A program made the translations under genes and the position numbers. 64,000 bases of DNA from Streptomyces albospinus (lineage in GTDB: Bacteria > Actinomycetota > Actinomycetes > Streptomycetales > Streptomycetaceae): the NCBI RefSeq assembly GCF_014648695.1, contig NZ_BMRP01000002.1, forward strand, positions 417,735 through 481,734. The letters run 5' to 3'. The notes beneath the pieces were generated by a model, which saw nothing but the letters and a program-made list of their open reading frames with translations, was not told the origin of the DNA and did not search any database. How positions within the stretch are numbered: the first letter of the stretch is position 1; each line of letters opens with the position of its first letter. This document shows, piece after piece, positions 54,631-63,778 of the stretch.

Positions 54631-56406
54631 TCACGGGACGTGCAGGGGGTTCGGGACGGTGCCGTGCACGGCGGCGTGCGGGCGGTCGCGGCGGTCGCGG
54701 TAGCCGTCGACGTGCAGCCGGTTGCGGTTCAGGCAGAGCCGCTCGATCTCCGGGGTGAGCAGGTCGAAGGTCTCCTGCCGCTCCTTGAGGTGCGGGAAGC
54801 GCTCGTGGTGGCGCAGGACCTCCGCCCGGACGAGCGACCAGAACTCGTCCTCGGGCACACCGAGTTGGTCCTCGCACAGCGGTGCCAGATAGCGGAAGAC
54901 GCCGACGAACAGTCCGGAGTGGATGAACTGGGTGAGGAACGCGGGCGGTTCGGTCAGCAGCACCGCCCGGACGTCGTCCGGCATGGCGTCGTGCTCGGGC
55001 AGCGGCTGGGCGCTGGTGTTGACGTCGTCGACGAAGTCCTTCATGGCCAGGCGGGTGGGGATGTCGTGCTCGTCGAAGACGACGATGGCGTTCTCGCCGT
55101 GCGGGGAGAAGACCGTGCCGTACTGGTACAGGAAGTGCAGCAGGGGCGGCAGCAGCGCGGCGAAGAGGTGGGCCAGCCAGCTGCGCGCGGGCAGCCCGGA
55201 GCGGTGCACCAGCTCGGTGGTGAGGGCGCGGCCGGCGGGGTCGGTCTGGAGCAGCGAGGCGAGGGTGCGGGCCCGCTCCCCGGGGTCGAGGCAGCGGCTG
55301 ACGGGCTCCCGCCAGATGCAGCCGAGCAGTTCCTTGAACTGGTAGGGGACGCCGGGCAGCCGGTCGTAGAGGGGGTGCTCGACGGTGACCGAGGCGGTCT
55401 CGCCGAGCAGGATCACCCGGGTTTCGTCGCGCAGATACGTATCGCCGTCGCGCAGGCCGTGGACCCAGCGGGTGACGGCGGGGGCGGCGAGGGTGCGCTC
55501 GGTGGGCAGGCCGCGCCAGACGAGGGTGTTGAGGATGGACAGCGGCAGCTTGACCGTGCGCGCCAGGGGGCGGCTGATGTTCAGGAAGGTGCGGATGGAC
55601 TGCTGCGGCAGCCGGAGGTCGTTGTCAGTGGGCAGCGCGATGATGGATCTGTCGGCGAGCTGCGGGGCGAAGAGCGGGGCGATGGTCTCGTCCCACTGCC
55701 AGGGGTGGACGGGGAGGTAGAGGTAGTCGGCGGGGTCCTGTCCGGCGTCGGTGATGGTGCGGGCGAAGGCGCGGTGGGTGGCGGGCGACAGTTCGTCGCT
55801 GTAGAGGCGGTCGGGGGTGGCGAGTGCGGGGACGCCGCGGTAGTGGGCGATGCGGTGGTGGGCGGCGAGCCAGGGCAGCCGCTGGGGGCTGCGGGCCTCG
55901 GGGGCCCAGATCTCCGCGTCGGTGGCGGAGAAGCCGAGCCGGCCCTTGTTGGCGACGAGCCAGGGGTGGCCGGTCTGGTGGCCTTCGAGGTCGGCGTAGT
56001 CCAGGTCGGCGAGCTCGGCGGCGGTCAGGGCGGTGGCGTCCAGACGGGTGTCGGCGGCGAGGGTGGCGGTCAGTTCGCGGATGAGGTGGCCGGTGGTGTC
56101 GCCGGACAGGCCCAGGACGGTGTCGTGGGCGTGGGTGAGGAAGTGGAAGGGATCGGTGTCGGGGGTGATCGAGTGGGGGTCGACGCGCCAGTGCCCGTAG
56201 GCGCCTCTGCGGGCGGTGAAGCGGTAGGTGAGGTCGTCGCCGACCGGCAGGCGGTAGCGCCGGGTGCCGTCGGGGGCGGTGCCGTCGGGCTCGGGGGTGA
56301 GGATTTCCTCGTAGGCGAATTCCGCGAGGGTCTTGGCGAAGAGCCGGCGGGCGGCGTGCTGCCAGGCGCGGTGCGACGGGTGGGACGCAGGAAACGCAGG
56401 AGACAA
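54631..56406 (-). CDS. NIS siderophore synthetase (IucA/IucC family, DesD-like)
   Basis: 591 residues from TTG 56406, with GGAG eight bases upstream. NRPS-independent synthetases condense carboxylates with amines or hydroxylamines via acyl-adenylates. Family motifs: EGHQTGHPWLVANKGRLGFS (ATP and substrate loop), LPVHPWQWDETI, LNISRPLARTVKLPLS, and the C-terminal FhuF-like region starting SPHGENAIVVFD...RLAMKDFVDDVN. The C-terminal signature is closest to DesD-type (type C) enzymes that join amino-acyl building blocks. Last gene of a four-gene operon. Confidence 0.88.
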   Translation of the reverse strand: MSPAFPASHPSHRAWQHAARRLFAKTLAEFAYEEILTPEPDGTAPDGTRRYRLPVGDDLTYRFTARRGAYGHWRVDPHSITPDTDPFHFLTHAHDTVLGLSGDTTGHLIRELTATLAADTRLDATALTAAELADLDYADLEGHQTGHPWLVANKGRLGFSATDAEIWAPEARSPQRLPWLAAHHRIAHYRGVPALATPDRLYSDELSPATHRAFARTITDAGQDPADYLYLPVHPWQWDETIAPLFAPQLADRSIIALPTDNDLRLPQQSIRTFLNISRPLARTVKLPLSILNTLVWRGLPTERTLAAPAVTRWVHGLRDGDTYLRDETRVILLGETASVTVEHPLYDRLPGVPYQFKELLGCIWREPVSRCLDPGERARTLASLLQTDPAGRALTTELVHRSGLPARSWLAHLFAALLPPLLHFLYQYGTVFSPHGENAIVVFDEHDIPTRLAMKDFVDDVNTSAQPLPEHDAMPDDVRAVLLTEPPAFLTQFIHSGLFVGVFRYLAPLCEDQLGVPEDEFWSLVRAEVLRHHERFPHLKERQETFDLLTPEIERLCLNRNRLHVDGYRDRRDRPHAAVHGTVPNPLHVP

Positions 56407-56511
56407 TGCGGGACTCCTCGATGCGGGACCGGCCCGGCGCGTGCGGGGGACAACCGGGGCGGCGAGGTGGATGGCGGACCGGATCGGGGCCGTCGACGGA
56501 CGGCCCCGGGG

Positions 56512-57210
56512 TCAGAGCAGGTGGCGGTGGGCGCGGTCGCGGACCATCAACGCCGCGCGTTTCTCCGGGAGTTCGATCTCCTCGGCATAGCGGAATCCCG
56601 CGCTCAGGAAGGCCGCGACGGAGGCGGTGTTGCGCAGGTCGGGTTCGGCGATGACGCGCTCGCACCGGGGGCGCCGGTCGAGGACGAGGTCGGCGGTGGC
56701 CCGCAGCAGCGCCGTGCCCAGGCCGCGGCCCCGGTCGCCGGCGCCGCCGATCAGCAGGTGCACTCCGGTGTCGTGGGGCCGGGCCCGGTAGCAGCGGGCG
56801 ACGCGGTCCAGGTCGGCGCGGTAGATCTCCCAGTAGCTCATCGGGACGCCGTCCAGCACGCCCAGGCACGGCACGCTGCGCCCGTCGCCGTCGAGCTGGG
56901 CGCGCAGATGGGCCGCGGTGGTCTCCGGGGGGCCGGCCAGTTCCCAGAAGGCGGCGACGGCGGGATCGTTCATCCAGGCGGTGATCCGGTCCAGGTCGCG
57001 GTCCGGCCGGACGGGGACGAGGGCGAACGACCCGGCGGGGGTGTCGGCCGCCGGCCAGTCCGCCGGGTTGTCCAGCAGCGGGCCGGCGGCGGGGGTGCCG
57101 TCAGCGGGCAGGCGGTCTCCGCCTACGGGCAGAGCGCCGGGTTCGGGCGGGATCTGGAGGTCGAGGGTGTGGTCCGAGGCGGCGCGGAGGTCGGAATCGG
57201 TGGGTGGCAC
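56512..57210 (-). CDS. GNAT acyltransferase, siderophore type (IucB/RhbD/AlcB-like)
   Basis: 232 residues from GTG 57210 with GAGGAGA upstream. The first 55 residues are Pro/Asp-rich. The acyltransferase domain has the siderophore-GNAT signatures WMNDPAVAAFWELAG, SYWEIYRADLDRVARCY and the acetyl-CoA loop GGAGDRGRGLGTALLR. Homologues acylate amines or N-hydroxylated diamines in aerobactin, rhizobactin 1021 and desferrioxamine routes. Here no hydroxylase is nearby, so the acceptor could be a free amine such as diaminobutyrate. Between the two synthetase genes on the same strand. Confidence 0.87.
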   Translation of the reverse strand: MPPTDSDLRAASDHTLDLQIPPEPGALPVGGDRLPADGTPAAGPLLDNPADWPAADTPAGSFALVPVRPDRDLDRITAWMNDPAVAAFWELAGPPETTAAHLRAQLDGDGRSVPCLGVLDGVPMSYWEIYRADLDRVARCYRARPHDTGVHLLIGGAGDRGRGLGTALLRATADLVLDRRPRCERVIAEPDLRNTASVAAFLSAGFRYAEEIELPEKRAALMVRDRAHRHLL

Positions 57211-57247
57211 GGTGTCGCTCTCCTCTGATGGCTGGGGACCGCGTCAT

Positions 57248-59290
57248 CTAGGGCGCGAGCGGGTTGGGCAGGGTGACGTAGACGGACTGGGTGTCGACGG
57301 GGCCGACGAGTTCGTCCAGGCCGTGCAGCCGGGTGGCGAGATTGGCCTTGCAGCGCAGGGTGCGGGCCTCCAGCAGTTGTTCCGGCAGGGGCGAGCGGTG
57401 GGCACGGGGGGCCGCGGCGGCGTCGGCGAGGAAGCGCCGGAAGGCGGCGAGCAGGATCTCCTCGCGGATCAGCCGGGCCGCGCCGAAGGCCCCGATGAGG
57501 CCGAGGACGTTGTTGATGCCGAGGTAGTAGGCGAAGCGCTCGTCGGTGACGTCGTCGGCGACGAAGGTGTCGCTGGTGGCGCCGATGCCGGGCAGCCGCC
57601 GCTCCAGTTCGGCGCGGCGGGAGGCGCGGAAGTAGTAGCCCTGGTTGTCGCGGTAGCGGCCACCGGCCGGCCAGCCGTCGCGGTCCAGCAGGACGAGGGT
57701 GTTCTGCTGGTGGGCCTCCAGCGCGACGCCCGCCGTGCCGTCGAGCCAGAGGACGGGGCGGACGACGGCTTCGAGATAGCGCAGGAACCACTCCGTGGCC
57801 ACCGCCCCGGCAGGCCGCCCGGTGCGGGCGCTGAGCGCGCCGACCAGGCTTTCGAGGCGGGAGCGCATCTCGCTGTGCCCGGGCCAGGGCCGCGGCGAGG
57901 TGAGCCCGGCGATGCAGACGGCGTCGTCGGTGGTACTGAAGGGGTTGTGGCGGATGACGACGTCCAGGCCCCGGACGGGCGCGCCGTCGGGGCCGTCCAC
58001 GGCGAGATAGGCCGGGTCGCGGACGATGTCGAATCCTGGGGCGCCCGGGAAGGCGGCCAGCCACTGCTCGCCGAGGCCGGTGCGCAGCAGCCGGTGCACC
58101 TCGACGCCGCGCTCCAGTTCCTTGCGGAGGTTCTCCCGGCGGGAGTTGGTGATGCGCAGCCCGAGCGAGAGCTTGAGCATGGCAGGCGCACCGGGCCGGT
58201 AGACGGTGCGGACGGAGGAGGTGGGGTGCCAGGGCGCGCCGTGCGGGCCGAGGTCGTGCAGCAGGCCGGTGTCGAGCAGTGCGGCGATTTCCGGGCGTGC
58301 GGCGACTTCCCGGGCCTGCCAGGGGTGCAGCGGCAACAGCACGGTGTCGTCGGGGAGCGGGAGCCCGTCGCCGGCCAGGTCCGCGGCGAGCTGTCCGGCC
58401 GGTACGGTCTTGCCGCGTTCGGTCCAGGCGGAGTCGGCGGCGACGGCGGAGCGGTGGACGGCCATCCAGTGGAGCGGGAAGGCGCCGCGGAGTTCGGGCG
58501 AATAGGCGCGGGCCTCGGCGTCGGTGAGGCCCTCGCGGCTCTTGGGGGTGGGGTGCAGGGGGTGGCCGAGGAGCAGCGCCTGCTCGCCTTCGAGGAAGCG
58601 GGAGTCCTGGTCGTCGGCGGGGTGGGCGCGCCGGTCGGCGATGAACACGGCGGTGGTCCGTACGGAGTTGGCGACCCGGCCGACCAGCTCGGCGCCGTCG
58701 CCGTCCGGAGCCTGCGGCGCGCCGTCCACCGCGGGGTGTTCGTCGCCGTCCGCGACCCGGTGCTCGCCGCCGTCCGAGGCCCGGCGGTCGCCGCCGTGCG
58801 CGGCTTCGCGGCGCAGCAGCGCGGCGAGGGTGACGGCGTCCAGGGGGGCGGAGCCGGGCGGGGTGCCTTCGAGGGTGGGCGCGCCCAGGCGGTGCCAGCC
58901 GGTGGGTGACCAGTAGCGGACGGGGATGTGCAGGGCGGTGGCGCTGGCGTGCAGCGGGAGGCGCAGCCGACCGCCGGCCGGGCGGGGGGTGCCGTTCTCG
59001 CGGAGCCAGCAGCGCAGCAGGTTCTCGATGCCGGCGGCGTCGGCGGCGACCGCCGCGTCGGGGTGGTCGAGGGGGTCGGCGTCGGGATGCCGGGCCGTGT
59101 CGTACGGGCCGGGGGTGCCGTACGCGGCCGGGGGCCGGTCGCGGCCTTCGGGGGTCTGCTGGTGGCAGGCGTCGTCGCCGGGCCGCCGCTGCTGCCGCGG
59201 TACGGACGGCTCGATCAGCCCCGGGCCCGGGTGGTGGGCGGGGAGTCGTTCGGCGGCCTGGGTCCCGTCGGGGCCGGGGCGTTCGTTCAT
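57248..59290 (-). CDS. NIS siderophore synthetase (IucA/IucC family, RhbC-like)
   Basis: 680 residues, longer than usual because of a 90-residue Pro/His/Asp-rich N-terminus and a repetitive insert near residues 165-200 (RRASDGGEHRVADGDEHPAV). Core motifs are intact: EGEQALLLGHPLHPTPKSRE, LPLHPWQAREV, PTSSVRTVYRP, LKLSLGLRITNSRREN, and the C-terminal EAHQQNTLVLLDRDGWP with YRDNQGYYFR. This pattern fits enzymes that adenylate citrate. The ATG overlaps the aminotransferase stop by 4 bp, so the genes are coupled. Confidence 0.88.
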   Translation of the reverse strand: MNERPGPDGTQAAERLPAHHPGPGLIEPSVPRQQRRPGDDACHQQTPEGRDRPPAAYGTPGPYDTARHPDADPLDHPDAAVAADAAGIENLLRCWLRENGTPRPAGGRLRLPLHASATALHIPVRYWSPTGWHRLGAPTLEGTPPGSAPLDAVTLAALLRREAAHGGDRRASDGGEHRVADGDEHPAVDGAPQAPDGDGAELVGRVANSVRTTAVFIADRRAHPADDQDSRFLEGEQALLLGHPLHPTPKSREGLTDAEARAYSPELRGAFPLHWMAVHRSAVAADSAWTERGKTVPAGQLAADLAGDGLPLPDDTVLLPLHPWQAREVAARPEIAALLDTGLLHDLGPHGAPWHPTSSVRTVYRPGAPAMLKLSLGLRITNSRRENLRKELERGVEVHRLLRTGLGEQWLAAFPGAPGFDIVRDPAYLAVDGPDGAPVRGLDVVIRHNPFSTTDDAVCIAGLTSPRPWPGHSEMRSRLESLVGALSARTGRPAGAVATEWFLRYLEAVVRPVLWLDGTAGVALEAHQQNTLVLLDRDGWPAGGRYRDNQGYYFRASRRAELERRLPGIGATSDTFVADDVTDERFAYYLGINNVLGLIGAFGAARLIREEILLAAFRRFLADAAAAPRAHRSPLPEQLLEARTLRCKANLATRLHGLDELVGPVDTQSVYVTLPNPLAP

Positions 59291-60681
59291 GCGGAGGTGC
59301 CTCGCAGGGTGGTGGGGGACGAGCCCAGGGGCCCGGGGGTGGTGCGGACCGCCGCCGTGACGGCGTCGGCGAGGCGGTCGAGGATCGCGTCCGCCTGTTC
59401 GTCGGTGATGGTCAGGGGTGGCAGCAGCCGGACGACGGCGGAGTGCCGGCCGCCCAGTTCGACGATCAGGCCGCGGTCCAGGCAGGCCCGCTGGACGGCG
59501 GCGGCGAGCGCCGGGTCGGCGGGCCGGGCGCCGGTGGGGTCGGCGTCGGCGGCCCGGTCGACCAGTTCGACGCCGAGCATCAGCCCGCGCCCGCGGACGT
59601 CGCCGATGCAGTCGTGGGCGGCGGCGAGTCCGCCGAGCCGGGCGAGCATCCGGGCGCCGAGCTCGGCGGCGCGCCGGTCGAGGCCGTTGCGGCGGACGTA
59701 GGCGAGGGTGGCGGTGCCGGCGGCCATGGCGAGCTGGTTGCCGCGGAAGGTGCCGGCGTGCGCGCCGGGCTGCCAGGCGTCCAGTTCCTCGCGGTAGACG
59801 ATCACAGCGAGCGGCAGGCTGCCGCCGATCGCCTTCGACAGGACGAGGACGTCGGGCACGATGCCGCTCTGCTCGACGGCCCAGAAGGTGCCGGTGCGGC
59901 CGACGCCGGTCTGCACCTCGTCGACGATCAGCGGGATGTCCCGGGCGGCGGTGATCTCCCGCATCCGGCGCAGCCAGTTCGGCGGCGCCGGGATCACCCC
60001 GCCTTCGCCCTGCACCGGTTCGAGGATCATGCCCGCGGGCCGCGGCACGCCGCTCTTGTGGTCGTCGAGCAGGCTCTCCGTCCAGCGCGCGGAGAGTTCG
60101 GCGCCGCGCTCGCCGCCGGTCCCGAACGGGCAGCGGTAGTCGTACGGGTAGGGGAGCCGGGTCACGCCGGTGTGCCGGGCTCCCCCGGAGGCGGTGAGCG
60201 CGTCCGACGTCATGCCGTGGTAGGCGCCGGAGAAGGCCATCAGGCCGCTGCGCCCGGTCGCGGTGCGGACGAGGGTGAAGGCGGCCTCGACGGCGTCCGT
60301 ACCGGCCGGGCCGCAGAACTGGATGCGCGCCTTTTCGGACAACTCCCCTGGCAGGGTGGCGAACAGCTCGGTCGTGAAAGCGTCCTTGACGGGCGTGGCC
60401 AGGTCGAGGATGTGCAGCGGCGCCCCGGAGTCGAGCACCGTGCGGATCGCTTCGAGGACCACCGGGTGGTTGTGGCCCAGCGCGAGGGTGCCGGCGCCGG
60501 AGAGGCAGTCGAGATAGCGCCGGCCGTCGGCGCCTTCGATGGTCAGCCCGCGGGCGCGCACCGGGACGATGGGCAGCGAGCGCGCGTAGGTACGGGCAGC
60601 GGACTCACGCAGGGACTGCCGCCGCAGGATCCCTTCGTGGGCCGGCGGTGCGCCCGCCGGCACGGTTTCGGTCAACGCCAC
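59287..60681 (-). CDS. Class III PLP aminotransferase (diaminobutyrate-2-oxoglutarate type)
   Basis: 464 residues from GTG 60681, with AGGAGGA upstream. Class III fold: substrate loop YLDCLSGAGTLALGHNHP, pyridoxal contacts FCGPAGTDAVEAAF and YHGMTSDALTAS, Asp in LIVDEVQTGVGRTG and Schiff-base Lys in VLSKAIGGSLPLAV. The pattern matches the RhbA/EctB/Dat group that makes L-2,4-diaminobutyrate from aspartate semialdehyde and glutamate. First gene of the NIS siderophore operon, which strengthens that assignment. No iron box was found in the 280 bp upstream. Confidence 0.88.
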   Translation of the reverse strand: MALTETVPAGAPPAHEGILRRQSLRESAARTYARSLPIVPVRARGLTIEGADGRRYLDCLSGAGTLALGHNHPVVLEAIRTVLDSGAPLHILDLATPVKDAFTTELFATLPGELSEKARIQFCGPAGTDAVEAAFTLVRTATGRSGLMAFSGAYHGMTSDALTASGGARHTGVTRLPYPYDYRCPFGTGGERGAELSARWTESLLDDHKSGVPRPAGMILEPVQGEGGVIPAPPNWLRRMREITAARDIPLIVDEVQTGVGRTGTFWAVEQSGIVPDVLVLSKAIGGSLPLAVIVYREELDAWQPGAHAGTFRGNQLAMAAGTATLAYVRRNGLDRRAAELGARMLARLGGLAAAHDCIGDVRGRGLMLGVELVDRAADADPTGARPADPALAAAVQRACLDRGLIVELGGRHSAVVRLLPPLTITDEQADAILDRLADAVTAAVRTTPGPLGSSPTTLRGTSA

Positions 60682-60965
60682 GGCAGTTGTGTCCTCCTGC
60701 TGGTGAACTGCTGGATTCCGCGCGGGCGCTGCGGGCAGCCCGACTGTCCCCCGTACGTACCAACGACGGCACCGGCAGGGGAACACGGCCGCCGGCAAGA
60801 TCCTTGACGGCCGGGAACCGGGGACCCGAGTACCGCCGTCCCCTTCGGCACCGGCATAGTGGGGGGCTGCACCCCGGATCTTGAGGTTCATGACAAGGAC
60901 CCGTGAGGGTGCGCACCACACGAGCCGCTCCGGCTCGGCCCGATTCACTCAGGGGGAACTGACCC

Positions 60966-62153
60966 ATGCGATCGATACGTCGGCCAGTGCTGGCCGCCGC
61001 CGCCCTCACCGCCGTGGTGGCGCTGACCGCGACGGGCTGCGGGCCGTCGGGCGACAACGCGGACGCCAAGCCGAGCCAGTCGGCCCAGGGCACCACGGGC
61101 GGGGGTGAGATCAAGATCCCCAAGGACCTCCAGGACAAGCTCAAGCAGCACGGCATCGACCTGGACAAGTGGAAGAACGGGGAGTGGAAGAACTGGGACA
61201 AGGAAAAGTGGCTCCGCGAGGCGGGGCAGTTCATCAACCCGGTCATCAAGGGCTTCTGGAACCCGGACAAGATCGACCACGTCAAGCCGCCCCAGGACCC
61301 GAGCAAGCCGTCGGACATCGCCGAGGACCAGGGCAAGACCGACCCCGAGCCGGCCGCGGTCACCGCGCAGCCCGTCAAGGCGCCGTACACCTCCACCGCG
61401 CCGGGCATCGGCCTGCTGGTGTTCAGCACACCCGAGGGTGAGTCCCGCTGCTCCGCCACGGTCGTCAAGGACCCGGCGCACCCGGGCAAGTCCAACCTCG
61501 TGTGGACCGCGGCGCACTGTGTGCACGCCGGCAAGAACGGCGGCTGGTACCGCAACGTGATGTTCGTGCCGAACTTCAACCGGACCGGCAAGCCGGCCAC
61601 CCAGCTGAAGACCACGCCCTTCGAGGACCGGGTCCCGGCGGGCAAGTGGTGGGCGGACGACATGGCCACGTCCCAGGAGTGGATCAAGGACGGCGGCGCC
61701 GTGCCGGGCGTCCCGATGGCCCCGTACGACTTCGCGCTGATGCACGTGAAGCCGGAGGAGGGCACCGGCGGCAAGTCGCTGGAGGAGATGGCCGGCGGCG
61801 CGTACCAGGTCGACTTCAACGCCCCGGCGATCGGCAAGATCCCGAGCCTGACCGCGCAGGGCTACCCGGCCGAGGCTCCGTTCGACGGCGCGGTGCAGGA
61901 GTCGTGCACCGACAAGCCGACCCGGCTGTCGCTGGACGCCAAGAAGCCGACCATGTACCGGATCGGCTGCACCATGACCGGCGGTTCCTCCGGCGGCCCC
62001 TGGTTCGTCAAGGGCCCGGACGGCAAGCCGGTGCTGGTCTCCAACATGTCGATGGGGCCGCGTCCGGCCCGTTGGTCGGCGGGTCCGCACCTGGGCCCCG
62101 AGGCCAAGTCGATCTTCGACGCGATGAGCAAGAAGTGGGCCGGCCAGAGCTGA
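60966..62153 (+). CDS. Trypsin-like serine protease lipoprotein
   Basis: 395 residues. Lipobox LTATGC at residues 20-25 predicts lipid anchoring outside the membrane. Residues 45-130 form a charged Lys/Trp/Asp-rich linker (DLDKWKNGEWKNWDKEKW). The chymotrypsin-fold domain has His in WTAAHCVHAG, Asp in APYDFALMHV and Ser in GGSSGGPW. The substrate is unknown; extracytoplasmic processing or envelope quality control is plausible. ATG 60966 is preceded by AGGGGGA. Divergent from the siderophore operon, convergent with hflX. Confidence 0.88.
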   Translation: MRSIRRPVLAAAALTAVVALTATGCGPSGDNADAKPSQSAQGTTGGGEIKIPKDLQDKLKQHGIDLDKWKNGEWKNWDKEKWLREAGQFINPVIKGFWNPDKIDHVKPPQDPSKPSDIAEDQGKTDPEPAAVTAQPVKAPYTSTAPGIGLLVFSTPEGESRCSATVVKDPAHPGKSNLVWTAAHCVHAGKNGGWYRNVMFVPNFNRTGKPATQLKTTPFEDRVPAGKWWADDMATSQEWIKDGGAVPGVPMAPYDFALMHVKPEEGTGGKSLEEMAGGAYQVDFNAPAIGKIPSLTAQGYPAEAPFDGAVQESCTDKPTRLSLDAKKPTMYRIGCTMTGGSSGGPWFVKGPDGKPVLVSNMSMGPRPARWSAGPHLGPEAKSIFDAMSKKWAGQS

Positions 62154-62215
62154 GGACGTGAGGGGGGTGGTGCCGGCGTCCGGCGCCACCCGCCGCGTAC
62201 GGCCCACGGCATGAC

Positions 62216-62251
62216 GAAGGCCCGCCCCCGGGAATCCGGGGGCGGGCCTTC
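62216..62251. terminator. Bidirectional terminator between protease gene and hflX
   Basis: A perfect 16-bp stem GAAGGCCCGCCCCCGG with its complement and a GAAT loop, one of the strongest hairpins in the window, midway between convergent stops. Confidence 0.85.
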
Positions 62252-62290
62252 ACCGTACGGACGCCGTACGGGGCGCCCTTGGGGCAGGGC

Positions 62291-63778
62291 CTAGGCGGCC
62301 GGGACGAACGGGCGGAACTCGGCGGCCAGTTCCTCGTGCACCCGGGCCTTGAGGAACGTGCCGTCGGCGGTGTGCTCCTCGGAGATGACCTCGCCCTCGG
62401 CGTGCGCCCGCGAGACCAGGGCACCCTGGGTGTAGGGCACCAGCACCTCGATCTCGACCTGGGGGCGCGGGAGTTCCTCGTCGAGGAGGGTCAGCAGCTC
62501 CGTCATGCCCTGGCCCGTACGGGCCGAGACCACGATGGCGCGCTTCTCCTGGCGCAGCAGCCGCTGGAGCACCAGCGGATCGGCCGCGTCGGCCTTGTTG
62601 ACGACCACGATCTCGGGCACGTCCGTCGCGCCCACGTCGCGGATCACCTCGCGCACCGCCGCCAGCTGCTCCTCCGGCACCGGGTGGGAGCCGTCGACCA
62701 CATGGAGGATCAGGTCGGAGTCGCCGACCTCCTCCATCGTGGAGCGGAACGCCTCGACGAGGTGGTGCGGCAGATGCCGGACGAATCCGACGGTGTCGGC
62801 GAGGGTGTACAGCCGCCCGCTGGGGGTCTCGGCCCGGCGGACGGTCGGGTCCAGGGTGGCGAACAGGGCGTTCTCCACCAGGACTCCGGCGCCGGTGAGG
62901 CGGTTGAGCAGGGAGGACTTGCCGGCGTTGGTGTAGCCGGCGATGGCGACCGAGGGGACCTTGTTGCGACGGCGCTCCTGGCGCTTGATGTCGCGGCCGG
63001 TCTTCATCTCCGCGATCTCCCGGCGCATCTTCGCCATCTTCTCGCGGATCCGCCGCCGGTCCGTCTCGATCTTGGTCTCACCGGGGCCACGGGTGGCCAT
63101 ACCGCCACCCGCCGAACCGGAGCCACCGCCACCCATCTGCCGGGACAGCGACTGTCCCCAGCCGCGGAGCCTGGGGAGCATGTACTGCATCTGCGCCAGC
63201 GAGACCTGCGCCTTGCCCTCCCGGGACTTGGCGTGCTGGGCGAAGATGTCGAGGATCAGGGCGGTCCGGTCGACCACCTTGACCTTGACGACGTCCTCCA
63301 GGTGGATCAGCTGGCCCGGGGAAAGCTCACCGTCGCACACCACGGTGTCCGCCCCGGATTCGAGCACGATGTCGCGCAGCTCCAGCGCCTTGCCGGAACC
63401 GATGTACGTGGCCGGGTCGGGCTTGTCGCGGCGCTGGGTCACGCCGTCGAGCACCAGGGCGCCGGCGGTCTCGGCCAGCGCGGCGAGCTCCGCGAGGGAG
63501 TTCTCCGCGTCCTGCACCGTCCCGGTCGTCCAGACGCCGACGAGCACCACGCGCTCCAGGCGCAGCTGGCGATACTCGACCTCGGTGACGTCTTCGAGCT
63601 CGGTGGAGAGGCCGGCCACCCGGCGCAGCGCCGCACGCTCGGAGCGGTCGTACTGGTCGCCGTCGCGCTCCCCGTCGATCTCGTGGCTCCAGGCGACGTC
63701 CTCTTCCATCAGGGCGTCGGCCCGAAGGCTCTCGGGGAGGCGCTGCCGGTCCTGCGGAAGGGAAGAAGAGGAGGTCAT
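62291..63778 (-). CDS. hflX: GTPase HflX
   Basis: 495 residues from ATG 63778 with AAGGA five bases upstream. Ribosome-associated GTPase that splits stalled or heat-damaged 70S particles. The N-terminal HflX domain (VLVGVWTTGTVQDAENSLAE; YIGSGKALELRD) and a Gly-rich loop (MGGGGSGSAGGGMATRGPGE) precede the helical linker. The G domain has G1 AGYTNAGKSSLLN, G3 DTVGF, G4 NKADA and a C-terminal ferredoxin-like domain. N-terminal acidic extension of about 45 residues. Upstream in-frame codons are antisense artefacts. Confidence 0.96.
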   Translation of the reverse strand: MTSSSSLPQDRQRLPESLRADALMEEDVAWSHEIDGERDGDQYDRSERAALRRVAGLSTELEDVTEVEYRQLRLERVVLVGVWTTGTVQDAENSLAELAALAETAGALVLDGVTQRRDKPDPATYIGSGKALELRDIVLESGADTVVCDGELSPGQLIHLEDVVKVKVVDRTALILDIFAQHAKSREGKAQVSLAQMQYMLPRLRGWGQSLSRQMGGGGSGSAGGGMATRGPGETKIETDRRRIREKMAKMRREIAEMKTGRDIKRQERRRNKVPSVAIAGYTNAGKSSLLNRLTGAGVLVENALFATLDPTVRRAETPSGRLYTLADTVGFVRHLPHHLVEAFRSTMEEVGDSDLILHVVDGSHPVPEEQLAAVREVIRDVGATDVPEIVVVNKADAADPLVLQRLLRQEKRAIVVSARTGQGMTELLTLLDEELPRPQVEIEVLVPYTQGALVSRAHAEGEVISEEHTADGTFLKARVHEELAAEFRPFVPAA

